From Brachypterus glaber (taxonomy: Eukaryota; Arthropoda; Insecta; Coleoptera; Kateretidae): DNA of 64,000 nucleotides. Below, piece after piece: positions 44,903 to 55,657 of this stretch. The notes beneath the pieces are model-generated. The model worked only from the letters and a program-made list of their open reading frames with translations, was not told the DNA's origin and made no database searches. Within the stretch, counting starts at the first letter, position 1. Each line of letters starts with the position of its first letter. The translations under genes and the position numbers were made by a program. Location of the stretch: the NCBI GenBank assembly GCA_958510825.1, contig OY294051.1, positions 30,259,667 through 30,323,666 on the forward strand. Direction: 5' to 3'.

Positions 44903-45000
44903 AATATCACAAGTAAAGTATTGAATACCAATGGTGCCGATATAAATAACAAATATTTATTTACAAATAAAATTTAGTAAAATGTAATAAATAATGCACA

Positions 45001-45340
45001 ATAAAATGGAAAAAAAAAATTTAGGTTAACTTTTAACAATTATTTGAAAATTTATCCATAGAGAAACAAAGATTTAAGACTATATATTTATGACGAAACA
45101 AGCAACATATAAAAACAGTTTATTCCAAACGGTAGCATGTAATTATTATTATATTATAGTGGACAATAAGGGAAAGCGGGGTAACACTGCGAAGTGGGTT
45201 ATACCGTGCAGTGGTTTATACCGCCAATCCAATTATCCATGAGTTCTTAATTATACATACAAAATCCAATTAACGGGATAAACGTATACAGGACTAGGTA
45301 CCGCCCATAGAGTATATGAGTAGAAAATATGTTGTAGAGT
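45001..45340. other. Unassigned AT-rich sequence
   Basis: No gene. A G/C-richer stretch near 45170-45225 (GGGAAAGCGGGGTAACACTG) has no partner that I recognised. Confidence 0.4.
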
Positions 45341-45548
45341 ATTGCGTAAGCAAATTTTGACAAAATTCATACACTTCATAACCTTGTTCTTGCTTTATTA
45401 AAGGCTGTAGAGATTTTATATTTTGGCTACCCCTCTAATGGGAGAAGTATTAGGAGGGTAGGAAAAATGTGAAATCTCTATAGCCTTTAATAAAGCGAGA
45501 ACCAGGGTAAGAAGTGTATGATTTTTGCCACAAATTGCTTACCGTTAC
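45341..45548. mobile_element. Palindromic element U (~208 bp)
   Basis: GCGTAAGCAAATTTTGACAA, CATACACTTCATAACC and CTTTATTAAAGGCTGTAGAG are mirrored near 45460-45545. It is non-coding. Confidence 0.8.
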
Positions 45549-46141
45549 GGTACGTTATATGTGTATTATAAATACAAATATATTATGACAGCTGATTTTT
45601 AGAGATTGCGTGTACAAAAATACATTAATATACCACATGCAGCTAAATTTATGACCTATACCCCTTAATTAATCTTAATTTTCTCTGGCTTAAAATCAAA
45701 ATAGGAAAAAACAAGATAAATAGTATAAGATTGTCTATCATAATCTACAATAAGCATAATCAGAACCAGGACATACTAGTCATTAAGTGTATAAAAGCCT
45801 ACACAATTTAACTTCAATATAGATCAGGGTCATAACATTTAATTAGTGAAAAAAATCTAGTATCCTATAACAAATTTTGTTTTGTATAAAAGCATCAAAC
45901 TTTTAAGAAAGACCAGGGCTGGTAGTTATAGGGGGAAAATTAGACATAATTGGTGACATAATACACACAAGTCCACCAAATTTAAATTTACTGTTTTTTT
46001 TCCAAATTTTTTTAAATAACTTAATAAGTAAAATAATTTGATACGAATTTGTATACCTATTTCTGTGTGGTAATTTGGTCAATTTGGTAATTTTTCGAAT
46101 ATGTGTTTTAAACGTTTTAAGTTAAAAGGTTAAAATTTGGT
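45549..46141. other. Unassigned AT-rich sequence
   Basis: No supported feature was seen. Confidence 0.4.
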
Positions 46142-46500
46142 AAATATTTAGGGTTATTTGTGATAAACACTTGGAAATGAAACAAATAAAAACTTTATTG
46201 CATTACATAATCATGCCAACGTTTCACCTAATATTTAGGCTTCTTCAGGGCTAAATTATTAAATATACATTAAAACAAACAAAGTAAACAAAAACATTAC
46301 ATCAACAAACAAAATGCACTGGACATTTTGTTTGTTGATGTACTGTTTTTGTTTACTTTGTTTGTTTTAATGCATATTTAAAAATTTAGCCCCGAAGAAG
46401 CCTAAATATTAGGTAAAACGTTGGAATGATTATGTAATGCAATAAAGTTTTTATTTTCTTCATTTCCGAGTGTTTATCACAAATAACCCTAAATAAATTT
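46142..46500. mobile_element. Palindrome CC with two hammerhead-like cores
   Basis: Arms of about 170 bp: TTTAGGGTTATTTGTGATAA, AAAACTTTATTGCATTACAT and AACAAACAAAGTAAACAAAA are each mirrored on the right. A 7-nt centre (CACTGGA) separates them. Each arm carries a CTGAAGAAG/CCGAAGAAG ... AAACGTTGG block with a CCTAA-ATA-TTAGG stem. It looks like two retroelement 3' ends joined head to head. It is non-coding. Confidence 0.85.
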
Positions 46501-46862
46501 CAAGAAGCATCCTGTAGGAAATATTATTATTATTTGGTAAATAGTAATATTAGGTTATCCACAATATTAGATTAAAACATACAATTTTACAATTTTTTAT
46601 GTCAACTACTTCATTCAACCTTAATTTAGCTCAGGGCCATAACTTTTTAATTAGTTTTAAAAATCTAGCAGTATCCCATTACACGCATTATTACACATTA
46701 CATATATTATGCATAAAAGTTTTAAACATCAAACGTCTAATTTCGGTACGTCTTAATACTTCCGTCAAAGTTACCATTATTAAGTTTCTAAATAATAACA
46801 CAGGACCACATGCATTATAATACATTTACTAAAAAATATTTAATTTTGCGTTCCTAACCTTA

Positions 46863-46868
46863 AAATAT

Positions 46869-46903
<35 letters not shown>

Positions 46904-46905
46904 TA
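46863..46905. repeat. (ATTT)n microsatellite
   Basis: About ten perfect copies of TATT. Confidence 0.97.
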
Positions 46906-47034
46906 GTGAAACAGGGACCTTGATACGAAGGTATTTTATACCTTATAATTTACAATTATGTATCATTTATTTAAACAATAAAACTACATAATTTTCTTGG
47001 CCCTTTTTACTTTCTCATAAAGTAATGTGAAGTA

Positions 47035-47251
47035 CACTGATAAAACAGTTTATTTGTGTCAACTAAATTATTTGGTTGTGACAAATAAATTTTATTTCTG
47101 TCAAATAAACTATTTTGTTCCCATTAATAAATCATTTTGAAATAAAATATTTGTTTAGATGAACTAAATATTTATTTGACTCAAATAAAATTTGTTACTC
47201 ACAAACAAATAATTTAATTAGCCATATCCAAATAAATTTTTTTTATCAGTG
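47035..47251. mobile_element. MITE V, copy 2 (complete)
   Basis: 217 bp. Ends CACTGATAAAACAG and TTTTATCAGTG are flanked by TA at 47033-47034 and 47252-47253. It is non-coding and is the intact reference for the split copy at 21931-23932. Confidence 0.9.
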
Positions 47252-47479
47252 TAATGTGAATCAATTTTTTTTTTACTTAAATCATGTTTATTTTCCTGAA
47301 ACGTCGAGAAAAGTCAAAATAAGAAAAAAAAGATCTGTATGTCGGTGTGTATCCACGATAAAATCCAAATATAATATTTTTAGGGAATTTTCTTTTTGGG
47401 TTGGTATTGAAGACCTAAATTTATGATCAATTAGCGGCAACCAAAAATGCTAGTTGGGATACATTGTATATTAAGTATG

Positions 47480-48678
47480 TGGGTCAGATTTGAACATACT
47501 CCCTAATCAACAAAGCGTTCTAAAGTACTTTTTGCTCGAATCTTATGCCGATGATGCAGGTTTACTTTTAATATTTGATCCCAGCGAAATCGACGAAGCT
47601 AGAGCTAAAATAAGCATTGATCTTAAGTCTCTTTATAAATTTTGTATTGAACATAATCTCTTAATAAATAGCAAAAAATCTACGGCTATGATGTTTTGTC
47701 AAGAAAATAAACGGCATTATTTAAAACTCAATATTCCCATAATTATAGGGACAGAGACTATTTTATATTCTTCTGAAATGAAATACCTTGGTATTTTTTT
47801 GGACGATAAACTTAGATTTGAGAATCACGTTAAATATATTTTAAAAAGGACTTATATTAAATTAAAAGTATTGTATACAAATAAATGTATATTAAATCAT
47901 AATTTGCGCAAAAATTATGCCAATCACTTATTTTTCCTATTTTTAATTATTGTAACATAGTATATTTTCCTTGTTTAGATTTATCCAATAAAACCAGATT
48001 ACAAAAAATTCAAAATACATGTGTCCGCTATGTCACCGATACCAGAAAATACGACCATATCTCACCAAAATACACAGAGCTTAAATGGCTACGAATTGAT
48101 AAGATTGTACAGCTTTATTATAGTACATTTTTGCACAAGCTACTATCTACATCAATGCCTGTTTACTTACGCGAAAAAATAGTTTTTAGAAATGACATAC
48201 ATGATCGCAATCTGCACGTAATAAAATTACTGACAATGCCTAGATATTCCACAGACTTGTATAAGAGATCCTTTTCCTTTAACTCCGTTTTTATTTATAA
48301 TAAGATAGACAAAAATGTAGTTTCCTTTTCTTATAATAAGTTTAAGCATTCTATTAAGACCTCTTTATTTAATCTATAATTACTACAGGCTCCTTCTTGT
48401 TAAACTTATCATCTTTATTTTAATCTATAATTATTATTACCTATTATTAGTTACTTCTTGTTAAATTTATTTGTTTTCTTTTTTTTTATAATTTGTTATA
48501 ATTTAGGTTGTAGCTTAAATAGGTTAAGTGTAAGAATAGCCTTGGCTAAACTTCGCCTATTTTAGGTTTACATATTATCCAACAACGTTATATTTTACAG
48601 AATTATTATTTATTTGAATTATGTATTTGTTTTCAATGGATAAATAAAGACGATTTATTATTATTATTATTATTATAA
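47480..48678 (+). mobile_element. 5'-truncated LINE with (TTA)n tail
   Basis: Contains RT C-terminal coding sequence (47490-48379), a 3' untranslated region of about 270 bp with GGTTGTAGCTTAAATAGGTT, and a tail AATAAAGACGATTTATTATT ending in TTA repeats near 48653-48678. I did not find a clear target duplication. Confidence 0.85.
47490..48379 (+). pseudogene. LINE reverse transcriptase fragment, one frameshift
   Basis: Frame 1 (47490-47960) contains the RT catalytic box YADDAGLLLIF, then MKYLGIFLDDKLRFENHVKY. Near 47925 the reading shifts into the next frame, which runs SLIFPIFNYCNIVYFPCLDL, RLQKIQNTCVRYV and on to 48379 (IPVYLREK-type and KRSFSFNSVFIYNKI segments). Together these form the palm end, thumb and C-terminal part of a non-LTR RT of the CR1/Daphne/jockey-like type. 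The YADD carboxylates that bind metal are intact, but the fingers, most of the palm and the endonuclease are missing. There is no RNase H. One frameshift and good conservation indicate a fairly young dead copy. Confidence 0.9.
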
Positions 48679-50239
48679 AAAACAACAATTTTACCTCTTT
48701 TATTTACTTTTTTAAACTCTAGAGGTATTTATTTACACACGTGTAACTGTATATTCTTCGATTGTTTACACAAGAATATAAAAGTTTTATTTGATATGGT
48801 CAAACTATAACGCCTACACAATAGTATTAAGTGTACTGCATTGAAAATAGAAAACATGTTCCAGATACGAGATCCGAAACTGATCATTATTCAACATTAG
48901 AGTGTAGCGTACTATAAAAATTTCGAAAAACTAAAATGCTTGAGGTGACATTTTTTTCTTTTTCGTTTGTACTTTGACACGATAAACAAACATTTTAAAA
49001 ATTTATCAAACCGGACTGAATTTATTTAATTTTAATATTTATTCATAATGTTAAAATGATATAACTAAAACAAAACGAACTAAGCTGGGCTTGTTGAAAA
49101 TAAATAATAATAATTATTACTATTATTAAATAAAAGCTTCTAAATATTTGGCGCTTAGCTCGTTTTGTTTTAGTTAAATCATTTTAATATTATGAATAAC
49201 ACAGGCCACAAATAAAAAATAAAGTTATTTTTTTATAAACCAAACTATATTTTTTCTACATATTTTGGGGCGCTGAAAACGAATATGACAGTGAAAAAAA
49301 TTCTTGACCCTCAAAATCTTGAGATATAGCGCACATTGCGAGATTTCAGAAAAAGTTTTTTTATAGAAATATTTCTAAACAAAAATGATTAATTCCATAA
49401 CTTGCAGATTTTAAATAACTACCCTAATTCTTTTTTTACAGGGCTACAAACTTGAAATATGGCACTTTTTTCGTGTTTTTCCGATATATTTCATTAAAAT
49501 TTTATAATACAGATACAGCCAAAAATTTATATGTGTAATACTCCTACATACATAGGCTTTATAAAAAAATTATATATATTTTTTTATCTACAGTGATGGG
49601 CAGTCTGGGAGGTTTAACCATACTGTTTTTCTCAAGATTATTTTTAGCGATTTAAACAAATTTGACAATAAAAGAGCTCACTGATCCCTGATTTGTTTCA
49701 AAACCACACACACACACAGTGGCAACAAAAAGTCCACCCTAATACCGTATACGTGTGTCGTAATAAACCACTGCATGAATTGCCCCTGCGTTCCCTAATA
49801 ACTGAGTTATAACCATAGATCGGATTTTTGGTTGTAGAGATAGCCTTCTTGATCCTGATGTTACAAAACATAAAATCAAAAATTTTCGGTTATTTAAAGA
49901 TTTAAATGTCCCTTTAAAGTTATAAAACCAATATTATTTTTTGATACCAACAGATGGGCAATTACTTTTATGAACGTAGGTGTAGGTACAATGGGTCATT
50001 TAATTTATATGACGTTCTTTTTAGGTTTAACTTGAAACAAAACAATAAAAAACACGTCTAGGTTGAATAGGGTGAAGCATACTATAACAATTTCGAAAAA
50101 CTAAAATGCTTTTGGTGTAATTTTTTTCTTTTTTACATAAAAGAACGTGTGAAGTTACACGACAGTCAGAAAAGAAACTGATCCTCCGCAAGGCCAAAAC
50201 AAGAAAAAATCTTCAAAAACGACGTACCGAAACTGAAAC
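48679..50239. other. AT-rich sequence with small repeats
   Basis: Includes a palindrome at about 49043-49196 (ATGTTAAAATGATATAACTA, then AAACAAAACGA, mirrored by TCGTTTTGTTTTAGTTAAAT). A ~70-bp direct repeat is shared between 48898-48960 and 50075-50150 (ATTTCGAAAAACTAAAATGC). A short (CA)n run lies near 49709. No gene. Confidence 0.6.
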
Positions 50240-50600
50240 TGATCTAAAACAGTTCGGTATTATTTACCGATTATTGTTTTATTAAATACTGTAACATGCT
50301 TTAAACTAGATCAATAACACAATAACCACAACTTAAAGTATACCAAACTATAACTGTGATAAAATTTACCAAATGTTACAGTATTAATAAATACATGTTA
50401 CGTGGGGATCCAAATGTACCAACACGGTCTCTATGTTAGTATGACAACATTTTGTATACAATACACACATTGCAGTATTTAATATCACAAGTAAAGTATC
50501 AAATAGCAATGGTGGCGAAAATAAGAGATATGTATTAACAAATAACATTCAGTATTATAAATACAACGAAATTTTCTAAATGTATAATAAAAATATGTAA
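50240..50600 (-). repeat. Element Z, single-arm copy
   Basis: Matches the loop and right arm of 42715-45000 (GGATCCAAATGTACCAACAC; TTTAATATCACAAGTAAAGT). It continues to CGAAATTTTCTAAATGTATA, which mirrors the left end of Z copy 1. The uninterrupted AATATCACAAGTAAAGTA is the empty-site equivalent of the LINE insertion in copy 1. Confidence 0.85.
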
Positions 50601-50889
50601 GGTTCACCCTCATACGGTAGTTATCTATAATTTCTTAGGTAAAGTTTATACAGAAAACGATCCATATCAAATTTTCTTAACTAGTTGCTAATATCAATAC
50701 CTTAGCTATAAACCCAAAAGTAGGTTAATTCAACAAGTAGCTATGTATCCTCAACGTAAATTCAGGCCTTATTGAATTGATACAGCTAGTTTAGAAATAC
50801 AATCATTTGGAAGTATACACAAAGGACATATGTTAATAGGAACTTTTTTTCTTATTTTTGGGAAAGGAATTACACCCTGAATTTACGTA
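50601..50889. other. Unassigned sequence
   Basis: No supported feature was seen. Confidence 0.4.
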
Positions 50890-51330
50890 CCATACTTAGT
50901 AAACACCCTGTATTGATAAAAACTTCATCAATAAATCCTTATCTCGATTTCTCATTTCCGCAAAGCGGAACCTTGTCTTTTGTTTCGTCCCATTTAAATC
51001 ACCGGAATTTAACCTTAAAAAGTTATCGTGTTCCAGAAAATTTAAAATACCTCGTCTATTATCAACGTCAGCCAATATACGGCGACGAAAGGCGAGCACG
51101 GTGTTCTAGAAGAACTTTTAAATGACATGACAACTTCCATTTTTTTTTCTTTTTGGAATTTGTTATATGAGCTAACAGACCTCATATACTAGATTGGGGA
51201 TTCCATTGCAACATCAAAAAAATTTGACTAACTCATGCGACTCTTCCTCTCTCTCGAATTTTCGTTTCTCTGTTTACAGTAACATCCACAGTTTTATTGG
51301 TATTATGTGGTATTTCCCTAGTGATTTTTT
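50890..51330 (+). repeat. Dispersed repeats P and O, joined
   Basis: 50890-51085 matches 60225-60400: ACACCCTGTAT, TTTAAATCACCGGAATTTAA, GTTCCAGA and TACCTCG. 51100-51330 matches 56540-56685 plus 58080-58170 in reverse: ATGACATGACAACTTCCATT, CCTCTCTCTCGAATTTTCGT and AGTAACATCCACAGTTTTAT. The starting ACACCCTGTA resembles TIR ends of TA-inserting elements. Confidence 0.7.
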
Positions 51331-51412
51331 TACGTTGGTTATTCTGTATTGTTTTTACGAGCGCCTAATTATAGCTACCCGCACCGAGATTGTTTTGGTT
51401 TTTTGTTGTTTG

Positions 51413-52550
51413 CGGGACGTTAATTTACTTTAGCGTTGGTTAACGGTGGTTTTGTGCCTGTTTTTATTTTGTAAAAAATTGGTTTGGATTTAGAATAATA
51501 TATTGAAAAACGGTTAGCCCTCTACTACGCAGGCGCATTTCGGGTGCGGGTAGCTATAACTAGGCGCTCCTTCGTTTTTGTTTACCTTTCAGTAATCTGT
51601 TTGGCTTGTGGATTTTTTCGCTTTGTTCATGTGTTTTGTTAACTTTTGCTGGATTCCGGGACATACAAAAATTACGGAAAATGGAGCAGCCGACAGAATA
51701 GCGAATGAAGCCTGGAAAATCTCGTGGTTCGAGTCAAAACGCATTTCCGTGATTACAACCAAGAAACAAAAGAAATCCTATTTATGAAGTGGAAAAAAGA
51801 ATGGGACAGTATGGGACAAATTAAGGGAGTCCCTTAAAAGGACGCATGTACTGGGAAAGGACAGAATTAAAAAAGAGAACATGGTTAATAACTTAGGACT
51901 AACCAGTAAAAAAAGAACAAAAATATGTCATATGAGAGGTAAACACTGCTTTACCAACTCCCACTTCTTTAAAATTAACATAAAGGAAGACCCATGGTGT
52001 GGTGCGGAAATATACAAGACATCAAACATATCCTTTTTGAATGCCCAAGACACTCCCAACAATATTCATCCTTCTATGGGGCCCTAGCTAAGACATGCCC
52101 AACCCCTATTAGCCTAAATTCCCTGCTTGTGACCCCAATAAATCCATAGCAGTAGAAATAACCAAATTCTTTCAAAATAAAAACTTAATTGTAGAAAATC
52201 AGAAGAGGAAAGATATCGGAAAGGAAGTTACCAGAATTTAGAAGTCCACATGACCTGGCCAGAGAGCCTAGAGCAAACCCGAATTGGATTGGAGTGTTCA
52301 GTTGTATATTTATATTCAGTTTATAATATTTTACTATTTTTTTATCATTGATATTTATATTTTCCCTTATTATTAAAACAAACTGTGATTAGACAGACAC
52401 TTTTGTGATCAAAGAGTTTTTTGACAAAAACTTTTGTGATAGACACTTGTGTAAGAATATTTTTAATATTTGATATATAAATCATATGTATACACCGTTT
52501 TATGAGAATACGAATATGACATCACTGTGCGTAAACTAAATAGCACTCTG
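51413..52550 (+). repeat. Tandem duplication, unit 1 (1.14 kb)
   Basis: Starts CGGGACGTTAATTTACTTTA and ends AAATAGCACTCTG. It is nearly identical to 52552-54178 apart from a 3-bp indel near 51495, a C/T difference near 52298 and the LINE insertion present only in unit 2. It contains a LINE RNase H relic and the left arm of palindrome W. Confidence 0.97.
51647..52240 (+). pseudogene. LINE RNase H / C-terminal relic, unit 1
   Basis: TGCTGGATTCCGGGACATAC encodes CWIPGHTKITENGAADRIAN, matching the last RNase H motif (W.PGH..I.GNE.AD..A). After stops and frameshifts, the later segment reads NSHFFKINIKEDPWCG. A shifted frame then reads QDIKHILFECPRHSQQYSSF, matching the C-terminal zinc-knuckle region of R1/I-like LINEs. 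The start of the RNase H domain and the rest of the ORF are absent. It is distinct from the LINE at 43.3 kb. Confidence 0.8.
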
Positions 52551-52782
52551 ACGGGACGTTAATTTACTTTAGCGTTGGTTAACGGTGGTTTTGTGCCTGT
52601 TTTTATTTTGTAAAAAATTGGTTTGGATTTAGAATATATTGAAAAACGGTTAGCCCTCTACTACGCAGGCGCATTTCGGGTGCGGGTAGCTATAACTAGG
52701 CGCTCCTTCGTTTTTGTTTACCTTTCAGTAATCTGTTTGGCTTGTGGATTTTTTCGCTTTGTTCATGTGTTTTGTTAACTTT

Positions 52783-53378
52783 TGCTGGATTCCGGGACAT
52801 ACAAAAATTACGGAAAATGGAGCAGCCGACAGAATAGCGAATGAAGCCTGGAAAATCTCGTGGTTCGAGTCAAAACGCATTTCCGTGATTACAACCAAGA
52901 AACAAAAGAAATCCTATTTATGAAGTGGAAAAAAGAATGGGACAGTATGGGACAAATTAAGGGAGTCCCTTAAAAGGACGCATGTACTGGGAAAGGACAG
53001 AATTAAAAAAGAGAACATGGTTAATAACTTAGGACTAACCAGTAAAAAAAGAACAAAAATATGTCATATGAGAGGTAAACACTGCTTTACCAACTCCCAC
53101 TTCTTTAAAATTAACATAAAGGAAGACCCATGGTGTGGTGCGGAAATATACAAGACATCAAACATATCCTTTTTGAATGCCCAAGACACTCCCAACAATA
53201 TTCATCCTTCTATGGGGCCCTAGCTAAGACATGCCCAACCCCTATTAGCCTAAATTCCCTGCTTGTGACCCCAATAAATCCATAGCAGTAGAAATAACCA
53301 AATTCTTTCAAAATAAAAACTTAATTGTAGAAAATCAGAAGAGGAAAGATATCGGAAAGGAAGTTACCAGAATTTAGA
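52783..53378 (+). pseudogene. LINE RNase H / C-terminal relic, unit 2
   Basis: Identical in content to the unit 1 relic (CWIPGHTKITENGAADRIAN). It became a second copy through the tandem duplication, not by separate retrotransposition. Confidence 0.8.
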
Positions 53379-53871
53379 TAGATAGATAGATAGATTTATT
53401 GGTGCTTATAGTAAAAAAACTTTACACAGGTCAGAACAAAACAGCTTATAGAATAAAAAATAAATAAATAAATTAAATAATTTAGAAAAACATTACATGA
53501 CACTTACTAACATTTCCGGTGAAGTGCCCATGTACTCCTCCACGGAGTAAAAGCAAAATCTCTTTAACATTGAACCTACCACACGTTTAAAAGGCTTGTA
53601 GTGTAGATTTTTTACATTGTCGGGTAATTTATTATAAATTTTTATGTCGGGACTATTTTTAATAGACGTGACATACTTAAAATTGTAGTTTTTCAAAAGA
53701 TGAGGATTAACCGCCGAGCTAGTCGGATAGGTATGTGAATTTGAAAATTTTTCATATCTGCTAGAATTTTTATGAATTTCTAAAAGAGTTTGTAATATAA
53801 AGATTGATGGTAAAGGCAGAATACCAAACCTAATAAACAATGGTTGGCAATGTTCATTGTAATCTACACCC
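53379..53871 (-). mobile_element. 5'-truncated LINE fragment in unit 2
   Basis: The minus-strand frame (53879-53493) reads FGILPLPSIFILQTLLEIHK, SPDIKIYNKLPDNVKNLHYK and KRFCFYSVEEYM. This is the extreme C-terminus of a CR1/Daphne-like non-LTR RT. The 3' end is a (CTAT)n tail at the left (GATAGATAGATAGA, 53376-53394). Unit 1 shows the empty site. No target duplication is present and one base was lost, so integration was unusual or followed by trimming. Confidence 0.85.
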
Positions 53872-54116
53872 GTCCACATGACCTGGCCAGAGAGCCTAGA
53901 GCAAACCCGAATTGGATTGGAGTGTTTAGTTGTATATTTATATTCAGTTTATAATATTTTACTATTTTTTTATCATTGATATTTATATTTTCCCTTATTA
54001 TTAAAACAAACTGTGATTAGACAGACACTTTTGTGATCAAAGAGTTTTTTGACAAAAACTTTTGTGATAGACACTTGTGTAAGAATATTTTTAATATTTG
54101 ATATATAAATCATATG

Positions 54117-54348
54117 TATACACCGTTTTATGAGAATACGAATATGACATCACTGTGCGTAAACTAAATAGCACTCTGTAGGGTCTCTGGCATCTATTTC
54201 TTTTAACTTAATACATTTTTTTAATAGAAAATGTATACCAAAAATAATTATTTATCAAGTCTTCAGAAATATATGCAAATATCCATACAGAGTGCTATTT
54301 AGTTTACGCACTGTGAAGTGCGATTTGTATTTTCTCATACAGTGTATA
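54117..54348. mobile_element. Palindromic element W, copy 1
   Basis: TATGAGAATACGAATATGAC, GTGCGTAAACTAAATAGCAC and TCTG are mirrored by GAGTGCTATTTAGTTTACGC and TTTCTCATAC. A second family member is at 63515-63765. Its left arm alone occurs at 52489-52550 because the tandem duplication ended there. Confidence 0.85.
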
Positions 54349-54381
54349 AGATATAATATATTATAAATCATATTTATAATG

Positions 54382-54766
54382 ACCAGAGTTGATACTTTCA
54401 ATACAATAACAGGGTTGGACAACAGGAATATTAAATTATTTCTAATTTTTGGTCAGTTTGTTTAATACATATTTATGCTGAATAAGATTATATGTCTGTA
54501 TATAGACATAATCTTATTCTCTTATTCGGCATTGTCTGTATACAGACATAATCTTATTCGGCATAGATATGTATTAAACAAACAGCCCAAAAATTAGAAA
54601 TAATTTAATATTCCTGTTGTCTGACCCTGTTATTGTAATGAAAGTATCAACTTGGTCATTATTATTTCTTATTCGGCATAGGTATGTATTAAAGAAACTC
54701 ACCAAAAATAATTTAAAATTACTCTTGTCCGACCCTGTTATTGTAATGAAAGTATCAACTCTGTAT
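54382..54766. mobile_element. Palindromic element X with extra half-unit
   Basis: GAGTTGATACTTTCAATACA, AACAGGAATATTAAATTATT and GAATAAGATTATATGTCTGT are mirrored up to 54655. A further right-arm copy follows to GTATCAACTCTGTA (54766). It is non-coding. The ORF on the minus strand reflects the two right-arm copies. Confidence 0.8.
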
Positions 54767-54953
54767 ATTACATAGTAGAGAATCTCTATGTTAGTTTCTG
54801 ATATTATTCTACCAAATATTACATACAATTTTTTTATAATAAAATTTATTAATATATTTATATACTTAATTTATTAAAACAATTTTTAAAATTAACTACT
54901 CGTCTATCCATTTTTACTTTATACCAAGATTAATCCTATAAGAAATATGTATA
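54767..54953. other. AT-rich spacer
   Basis: Nothing recognised. Confidence 0.4.
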
Positions 54954-55657
54954 CAGTGCGGTCCAAAAGTCACCCCCCCCCCCTTTTAACTTTTGAACGA
55001 GTTGAGATATCGACTTCAAATTTGAAACTCTTAAATAAGACAAATAAACTATATTTTAGCATATATTTGATATTTTCAGCTCTTAAAATGTGGGCATGGG
55101 GGGACATTTTTGTTAAATGAAAAGGGGGGTCGTGTGATACATCATTTTAAAGCTTATAAAATTCTCTATTTACACTAACATTTTTTAATTTTTTAAAAAC
55201 GTTTTTTAAGGTTTTGATTTTTCAATTTTTTGTGCTAAAACATTCGATTTTTTAAGTTTTTTTATAAATTTTTATTTATGTCAACTAAAATTAGTTTAAA
55301 AGTATAATTAACATTTTTTTATGATGAAATTAGGCATTTTTAAAAAATTATTTGTTTTTTTTAGAGGAATTTTGACATTAATACCCATTTTCAACCCCAT
55401 TTTAAACCCATTTTTTTTTTTAATTTAAAAATATGGAGTTAAATGGAGAATTTTATAAGCTTTAAAATGATGTTTCAACCGACCCCCTTTCCATTTAAAA
55501 AAATGTGCCCCCATGCCCACATTTTAAGAGCTGAAAGTATTAAATATATGCTAAAAGATGGTTTAAGTTGTCTTATTTAAAAGTTCCAAATTTGAAGTCG
55601 ATATCTCAACTGCTTCAAAAGTTAAGAGGGGGGGGGGGTGACTTTTGAACCGCTCTG
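54954..55657. mobile_element. Palindromic element D, copy 2
   Basis: CAGTGCGGTCCAAAAGTCAC to GTGACTTTTGAACCGCTCTG, with TA at 54952-54953 and 55658-55659. It matches copy 1 (7080-7788) in reverse orientation over its entire length. Confidence 0.92.

Larger units (their letters stand above)
42715..45000. mobile_element. Palindromic element Z, copy 1, with inserted LINE
   Basis: The left arm (about 42715-43010) and right arm (about 43105-43318, continuing 44917-45000) are inverted copies, for example GTATTTAATACTTTACTTGT against AAGTAAAGTATTGAATAC. The palindrome has arms of 230-300 bp. The right arm is split by an R1/I-like LINE. A single-arm relative is at 50240-50600. Confidence 0.85.
52552..54178 (+). 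repeat. Tandem duplication, unit 2, carrying a LINE fragment
   Basis: Repeats unit 1 after a 1-bp junction (A at 52551). A 493-bp LINE piece (53379-53871) replaces a single A of unit 1 (52243). After it, the match resumes to AAATAGCACTCTG and continues into the rest of palindrome W. Confidence 0.97.

Noticed and set aside
51881..53223. Two identical 68-codon frames as a duplicated gene
   Set aside because: They are out-of-context pieces of a frameshifted LINE RNase H/C-terminal relic, copied by the tandem duplication.
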